NCBI RefSeq assembly: GCF_023897065.1
Contig: NZ_JAMHIV010000032.1
Location: forward strand, 1-64,000
Length of the DNA stretch: 64,000 bases
Source: Crossiella sp. SN42
GTDB lineage: Bacteria; Actinomycetota; Actinomycetes; Mycobacteriales; Pseudonocardiaceae
Direction of reading: 5' to 3'
Positions 59,999-64,000 of this stretch are shown here, in pieces (position 1 is the first letter of the stretch; each line of letters opens with the position of its first letter). The translations under genes and the position numbers were made by a program. The notes below the pieces were generated by a model, which was given only the letters and a program-made list of their open reading frames with translations, had not been told where the DNA came from and searched no databases.

Positions 59999-60619
59999 AT
60001 GGAAGTAAGTGAGACGCTAAAGAAGGCGTGGGCAGTTGTGCAGGAAGCCGACTTGCCCGAATCGATTCACGAGGTGGCGTTCCGAGAAGCGGTTCGCCTG
60101 CTTGCCTCTGCCGGAAATGGCCTGGCAGGTGAACCAAGGGTCGGGAATCATTACGGCGGGAGAACTGCTGGCCAGAATGATGCTTCGATCCGTGAAGGAT
60201 CCAACGGCGATGGTGTCCCCCCTTTGACCGAAAATGAGATGTACGACCGTGTTGCGCAGCAGACCGATGTCGACCGTAACAAGTTGGAGCGCATCATCCA
60301 CCTGGATGATGGCGACCCTAAGATTAGCATCGCTGGGATCAAGCTCGGTAAGAAAAACGCCGAGAGGGCGCGGGCGGTTGCGCAGATCCTGACTATTACT
60401 CGTGGCTTTGGTCTGGGCGAGAGCGAAACTTCTCTGGAGGTTATCCGTGCTGAGTGTGACCGTCTAAAAGTCTACGACGCGAACAACTTCTCCTCGCATA
60501 TGAAAGCCCTTAATGGCTACGTCATCAATGGAAGTGGTCAGAATCGACGTCTGCGCGCCAAGGGGCCTGGTGTCGCAGCATTCGCCGATCTTGTAAATAA
60601 AGTGTTAGGAACTGAGTAA
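59999..60619 (+). CDS. Uncharacterised island protein A (helical plus winged-helix-like)
   Basis: 206 residues, not recognised. The N-terminal helical part (TLKKAWAVVQEADLPESIHE, EVAFREAVRLLASAGNG) is followed by a polar Gly/Asn/Ser-rich linker (about residues 42-75) and a C-terminal part with IAGIKLGKKNAERARAVAQI, SLEVIRAECDRLKVYDANNF and LRAKGPGVAAFADLVNKV. The latter looks like a winged helix. GGAG lies seven bases before ATG 59999. First gene of a three-gene operon, with a TAATG junction to the next. Low G+C and unlike its neighbours, so probably acquired. Gene B shares the same helical-linker-winged-helix layout. Confidence 0.7.
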   Translation: MEVSETLKKAWAVVQEADLPESIHEVAFREAVRLLASAGNGLAGEPRVGNHYGGRTAGQNDASIREGSNGDGVPPLTENEMYDRVAQQTDVDRNKLERIIHLDDGDPKISIAGIKLGKKNAERARAVAQILTITRGFGLGESETSLEVIRAECDRLKVYDANNFSSHMKALNGYVINGSGQNRRLRAKGPGVAAFADLVNKVLGTE

Positions 60620-61149
60620 TGGGCGATCTGGAGATCGATGCGATGTCGATAGTGGCAACTGCAATTGCCGATCTTGATGAGGCTGCTCAGGGTCGAGTCC
60701 TGCGCTGGGCGGCTGAGCGGTACTCCGTGCCCCTACCTATAGCTGGCCAGAGTGGGAATGGGCCCAGTGGCAGGATTGCTTACGAGGCCGTCTCTGGCGC
60801 TGATTTGAAGATTGCAAAGGAAACGACGACCTTCCAGTACTTTGCTGAGTTGTTCGCGCGGGCCCAGCCGAAGTCAGAAGCGGACAAGGCGCTGGTAGCT
60901 GCATACTGGATACAGGTGCATCAGAAGTACGACCAGTGGCCATCCCGGCTCCTCAATGTGGAGCTGAAGCATCTCGGCTATTCGCTGTCGAATGTGACGA
61001 TGGCGCTTTCAAGCAATATGAACAAGAAGCCTCAGCGTGTTATGCAGCTCAAGAAATCTGGAAGTAGTAAGCAAGCGAACAAGATCTACAAAGTTACCAA
61101 CGAGGGGATCGTCTACGTCCAAGGCATGTGGAGTGGCGGGAGTGTTTAA
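60619..61149 (+). CDS. Uncharacterised island protein B (helical plus winged-helix-like)
   Basis: 176 residues, not recognised. N-terminal helix AIADLDEAAQGRVLRWAAER, a Gly/Ser-rich linker (AGQSGNGPSG), then a predicted winged helix: KSEADKALVAAYWIQVHQKY, RLLNVELKHLGYSLSNVTM, MQLKKSGSSKQANKIYKVTN and the final GIVYVQGM. The pattern of helix, recognition helix and basic wing (KKSGSSKQANK) suggests nucleic-acid or protein binding. Its ATG overlaps the stop of gene A (TAATG), implying coupled translation. Paralogue-like layout with gene A suggests a partner or subunit role. Confidence 0.7.
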   Translation: MGDLEIDAMSIVATAIADLDEAAQGRVLRWAAERYSVPLPIAGQSGNGPSGRIAYEAVSGADLKIAKETTTFQYFAELFARAQPKSEADKALVAAYWIQVHQKYDQWPSRLLNVELKHLGYSLSNVTMALSSNMNKKPQRVMQLKKSGSSKQANKIYKVTNEGIVYVQGMWSGGSV

Positions 61150-61150
61150 G

Positions 61151-61924
61151 GTGGGACTCTCGCCTGAAGACGCCTTTTCGGTCCTGCCTGTATCTCTGCG
61201 TAATGACTTGTTGTCAGCGTTCAATGAGATCGTGAAGAACTATCGGGAGCATCGTTGGGAGCCCTCGGAGTTAAATGGTGGCAAGTTGTGTGAGGCCGTG
61301 TACACGGTCTGCAAGGGCTGGTTGTCGGGGGGCATGTATCCAGTGCGAGCCGAGGGTCCAAAACGATTCCCCGATGCCTGTTTGGATTTGGCGATCACCT
61401 ACCAGTGTGTGCCAAACAGCCGGTCTGCGCGCATCCTGATTCCCCGCATGATGATCGGGTTGTATGATATCAGGAACAATCGTGGAGTGGGACACGCAGG
61501 CGCTGATGTGGATCCGAATCAAATGGATGCGACAGCGGTCCTTTATGTTGCCAAATGGCTAATGGCGGAGCTGGTGAGGATGTTGCACACGCTTACTACC
61601 GAGGAGGCTACCGCAATCGTGGACGGCCTCATTGGGCGTGAAGTCTCGTGGGTGTGGGCACTCGGCGACAAAAAGCGGGTCTTGCGCTCTGGCATGACCT
61701 GGAAGCAGCAGACTCTTGTATTGCTACTTACGGATTCGGGCGATGTTCCTGAGGTGGACCTGATTCGATGGTTAGAGCATCCTAATCCGGCGTCATTTCG
61801 AAGGGATGTGCTGAAACAGTTGCACGTGTTGCGGCAGATAGATTTTGATACTGCCAAGCGAACAGTTCGGTTGCTTCCGCCCGGCGTGACCGCTGCCGAA
61901 GAACTGATTAATGATCGATCTTAA
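61151..61924 (+). CDS. Uncharacterised island protein C with HEPN-like RNNRGVGH motif
   Basis: About 257 residues, family not recognised. The key sign is YDIRNNRGVGHAGADVDPNQ, with R108-X6-H115: the R-X4-6-H catalytic signature of HEPN ribonucleases, Asn following Arg as usual. It is flanked by helices (LCEAVYTVCKGWLSGGMYPV; VAKWLMAELVRMLHTLTTEE), as in HEPN/abortive-infection C-terminal-type proteins. The C-terminal third (WKQQTLVLLLTDSGDVPEVD, SFRRDVLKQLHVLRQIDFD) looks like a winged helix. Start uncertain: GTG 61151 with GGGAG upstream; 61142 or 61133 are possible. Third gene of the island operon, 1-2 bp after gene B. Ribonuclease effector is inferred, not shown. Confidence 0.7.
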   Translation: MGLSPEDAFSVLPVSLRNDLLSAFNEIVKNYREHRWEPSELNGGKLCEAVYTVCKGWLSGGMYPVRAEGPKRFPDACLDLAITYQCVPNSRSARILIPRMMIGLYDIRNNRGVGHAGADVDPNQMDATAVLYVAKWLMAELVRMLHTLTTEEATAIVDGLIGREVSWVWALGDKKRVLRSGMTWKQQTLVLLLTDSGDVPEVDLIRWLEHPNPASFRRDVLKQLHVLRQIDFDTAKRTVRLLPPGVTAAEELINDRS

Positions 61925-62190
61925 ATGTGACGCAAGTAGCCGCCGCTAATCGCGTGATGGTCGATGGGTGGATGTCCAGTTCGCCGATCCGTTGCGGATC
62001 GACACAGTACACCGCTTTGAGGTCACCGCGTCTGCACAGGGACTTGCTAAGGAATCGCGAGCGGAATCCGATCGAAAACTCGTACCGGACCTGGTCGCCA
62101 TCCGGGCTGCCGTAGTCGGACGCGGCGAGCGGCAGACCGAGTGCTTGCGACCTTGGGCGATTCGAACAAGCATGGACGGATCGAGCAGAT
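61908..62190 (-). pseudogene. Possible C-terminal fragment of a decayed gene
   Basis: An open minus-strand stretch ends at 61908 and reads like real protein: QVRYEFSIGFRSRFLSKSLC, then KAVYCVDPQRIGELDIHPST and ITRLAAATCVTFKIDH at the end. There is no start: the frame simply continues into the antisense of the lactate monooxygenase gene. It overlaps the end of island gene C by 17 bp. Possibly the tail of an immunity-type or unknown protein cut by insertion of the island; a chance frame is also possible. Low confidence. Confidence 0.3.
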
Positions 62191-62243
62191 GCTGATGACC
62201 TCGAAAACCAGGTTGACGGCGTTAGTGGATGGAGAGCCACGAA
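61925..62243. other. Right edge of low-G+C island
   Basis: No intact gene. Intermediate G+C; holds the possible minus-strand gene remnant. No integrase, tRNA or direct repeat marking an attachment site was found. Confidence 0.5.
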
Positions 62244-63413
62244 ATGGCTGGTCAGTACGGTGCCTACCAGAACGAGATCTACCTGCAGGGCCTCGCCGAC
62301 CAGCGGCCGCCGATGAGCACCGACCCCACCACCCTGGAGGCGATGGCCAAGGGCCTGATGGACCCGGGCCCGTTCGGCTACGTCGCGGGCGGCGCGGGTT
62401 CCGGGGCCACCGTGCGGGCCAACCGGGCCGCCTTCGACCACTGGCGGCTGGTGCCCCGCATGCTGCGTGAGGCGACCCAGCGCGACCTCAGCACCACCGT
62501 GCTCGGCCAGCGGCTCCCCGCGCCCGTGCTGCTCGCGCCGATCGGCGTGCAGGCGATCGTGCACCCCGACGCCGAGTCCGCCACCGCCCGCGCGGCCGCG
62601 GAGCTCGGGCTGCCGATGATCCTGTCCACCGCCTCCTCCAGCACCATCGAGGAGGTGGCCGAGGCCGGTGGCGAGGGGCCGCGCTGGTACCAGCTGTACT
62701 GGCCCAACGACGACGAGGTGTGCGCCAGCATCCTGCGCCGGGCCAAGGCCGCCGGGTACACCGCGCTGGTGGTCACCCTGGACACCTGGACCCTGGCCTG
62801 GCGGCCCACCGACCTCGACCAGGCCTACCTGCCGTTCCTGCGCGGCATCGGCACCGCGATCCCGTTCTCCGACCCCGCCTTCCGCGCCGGACTGGAGAAA
62901 ACCCCCGAAGAGGATCCGCAGCTGGCGATCCTGCGCTGGGTCGGGCTGTTCACCGGGCAGGACAAGAGCTGGGACCGGCTCTCCTTCCTGCGCGAGCACT
63001 GGGACGGGCCGATCGTGCTCAAGGGCATCCAGCACGTGGAGGACGCGCGGCGGGCCGCGGACGCCGGGATCGAGGGCATCGTGGTGTCCAACCACGGCGG
63101 CCGCCAGGTCGACGGCGCGATCGCCTCCCTGGACGCGCTGCCCGGCATCGCCGAGGCCGTCGGCGACCGCTTGGACGTGCTGTTCGACTCCGGCGTGCGC
63201 ACCGGCGCGGACGTGCTCAAGGCGCTCGCCCTGGGTGCGAAGGCGGTGCTGCTCGGGCGGCCCTGGGTGTACGGGCTCGCGCACAGCGGCGAGGCCGGGG
63301 TGCGGCACGTGCTGCGCTCGATCCTGGCCGACACCGAGCTGACCCTCGGCCTGACCGGGCACCGCACCCCCGGCGAGCTGGACCGGGACGCGCTCGCCGA
63401 GGTGCCCCGGTGA
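62244..63413 (+). CDS. FMN-dependent lactate 2-monooxygenase/alpha-hydroxyacid dehydrogenase
   Basis: 389 residues. FMN-binding TIM barrel of the glycolate oxidase/lactate monooxygenase family: APIGVQAIVHPDAESATARA, WYQLYWPNDDEVCASILRRA, LKGIQHVEDARRAADAG, and VSNHGGRQVDGAIASLDALP with the catalytic His and Arg; DSGVRTGADVLKALALGAKA binds the FMN phosphate. Oxidises L-lactate or a similar hydroxyacid. ATG 62244 has GGAGAG eight bases upstream and was chosen over ATG 62229. GTGA overlap with the following dehydrogenase gene suggests a shared 2-hydroxyacid pathway. Confidence 0.9.
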   Translation: MAGQYGAYQNEIYLQGLADQRPPMSTDPTTLEAMAKGLMDPGPFGYVAGGAGSGATVRANRAAFDHWRLVPRMLREATQRDLSTTVLGQRLPAPVLLAPIGVQAIVHPDAESATARAAAELGLPMILSTASSSTIEEVAEAGGEGPRWYQLYWPNDDEVCASILRRAKAAGYTALVVTLDTWTLAWRPTDLDQAYLPFLRGIGTAIPFSDPAFRAGLEKTPEEDPQLAILRWVGLFTGQDKSWDRLSFLREHWDGPIVLKGIQHVEDARRAADAGIEGIVVSNHGGRQVDGAIASLDALPGIAEAVGDRLDVLFDSGVRTGADVLKALALGAKAVLLGRPWVYGLAHSGEAGVRHVLRSILADTELTLGLTGHRTPGELDRDALAEVPR

Positions 63414-64000
63414 AGGTCCTCGCGGTGCTGTCCCCGCACGTCGGCGGGACCAAGCTCAGCGGCATGATCGCCGCGGCCCTCGGTGACGGCTTCGAGCTGA
63501 CCGCGGTGGAGGAGACCGGGGCCGACCCGGTGGCGCTGCGCGAGGCCGAGGTCATCCTCAGCGCGCTCGCCCCGGTCACCGCCGACCACCTGGCCAAGGC
63601 CGGACGGGCCAGGCTGATCCAGTGCGCCAGCCACGGTTTTGACCACATCGACCTGGCCGCCGCCCGCGCCGCCGGGATCACCGTGTGCAACATCGGCTCC
63701 ACCGGCGCCGAGGCCCAGGACGTGGCCGAGCAGACCCTGTGCCTGATGCTCGCGCTGGCCAAGCAGCTCATCCCCGGCCACAACGCGCTCACCCAGGGGG
63801 AGTGGGCCTTGCCGCGCTTGCAGTTCAGCATCACCGAGCTGTTCGGCAAGACCCTCGGCATCGTCGGCTTCGGCGCCATCGGCCGCGAACTGGCCAAGCG
63901 CGCCAAGGCTTTTGACCTGCGCCTGGTCTGCGCCACCCGGCGCGGCCTGCCCGCCGAGCTGGCCGAGCGCCATGAGATCACCGAACTGCCGCTGGACACG
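63410..64000 (+). CDS. D-2-hydroxyacid dehydrogenase, partial (runs off the window)
   Basis: The first 197 codons are present; the stop is beyond the window. The N-terminal flavodoxin-like part (LIQCASHGFDHIDLAAARAA) is followed by GITVCNIGSTGAEAQDVAEQ and the Rossmann fingerprint LGIVGFGAIGRELAKRA, typical of NAD-dependent 2-hydroxyacid dehydrogenases; the catalytic Arg/His region would lie later. GTG start at 63410 overlaps the lactate monooxygenase stop (GTGA). Probably acts on a 2-oxo or D-hydroxy acid in the same pathway. Confidence 0.88.
   Translation, partial: MKVLAVLSPHVGGTKLSGMIAAALGDGFELTAVEETGADPVALREAEVILSALAPVTADHLAKAGRARLIQCASHGFDHIDLAAARAAGITVCNIGSTGAEAQDVAEQTLCLMLALAKQLIPGHNALTQGEWALPRLQFSITELFGKTLGIVGFGAIGRELAKRAKAFDLRLVCATRRGLPAELAERHEITELPLDT

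Noticed and set aside
59631-62243. Classic integrative element or prophage
   Set aside because: No integrase, transposase, tRNA or direct repeats were found at the island borders.

Overview
The window is high-G+C DNA (a sampled ordinary line, 52861-52920, has 43 G+C of 60). It has dense, mostly unidirectional or overlapping genes, many GTG starts and GGAGG-type ribosome binding sites. Gene content is typical of a soil actinomycete: MocR, tandem IclR, MmyB-type and STAND-WD40 regulators, many single-gene transcription factors, secreted hydrolases and DUF5666/DUF4436 proteins. This suggests order Pseudonocardiales (Crossiella, Actinosynnema or Kutzneria-like), but that placement is an inference. 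I saw no rRNA, tRNA or CRISPR.

Layout. 1-2.2 kb: LysR gene, then an SRPBCC-ArsR operon with paired operators. 1.8-7.1 kb: an amino-acid/amine catabolic block (aldehyde dehydrogenase, FAD amine oxidase, Glu/Leu/Val-type dehydrogenase, ArsC-like protein) divergent from an ornithine-cyclodeaminase-like gene that carries a frameshift. 7.2-13 kb: cold-shock protein, amino-acid permease, PPOX-like protein, SDR and superoxide dismutase. 12.6-15.6 kb: class V aminotransferase and MocR regulator transcribed back-to-back from overlapping start codons, followed by a 31-bp tandem repeat. 15.6-24.7 kb: secreted hydrolase, AraC, DUF1015, a PAS-GGDEF-EAL protein with a degenerate EAL half, and DUF5666. 24.7-32.1 kb: LysR, MscS channel, Crp regulator with its own site, CopD and neighbours, FUSC transporter. 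32.1-35.5 kb: MmyB-type regulator divergent from a Bcr/CflA exporter and a Cys-elbow hydrolase. 35.6-44.5 kb: cation/proton antiporter, phytoene-desaturase-like oxidoreductase, DUF4436, aldehyde dehydrogenase with a tandem IclR regulator, and ribA. 44.5-50.9 kb: hydrolase, a G-rich 35-bp minisatellite, MarR with a SnoaL-like gene, and an AbgT/esterase/creatininase/GntR catabolic cluster. 51-59 kb: XRE-STAND-WD40 protein, a MacB-like ABC exporter, and a NarL-type two-component pair.

59-62.2 kb is the odd part. A decayed NB-ARC/TPR regulator (58.9-59.6 kb) borders a visibly lower-G+C island (60001-60060 has 34 G+C of 60; 61681-61740 has 32 of 60). The island holds a tight three-gene operon of unrecognised proteins. 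The third has an R-X6-H (RNNRGVGH) motif typical of HEPN ribonucleases, and the first two look like winged-helix proteins. This is the best candidate in the window for an undescribed, possibly defence or toxin-like, system. After it the ordinary genome resumes with an FMN lactate monooxygenase and a D-2-hydroxyacid dehydrogenase cut by the window end.

Two DNA-level themes recur. Nearly every divergent regulator has a clean palindromic operator visible upstream (ArsR, MarR, GntR, MmyB, IclR, Crp, probably MocR). A dispersed palindrome, TCCACWGTGGAC, recurs five times perfectly, inside genes and in more than one reading frame.
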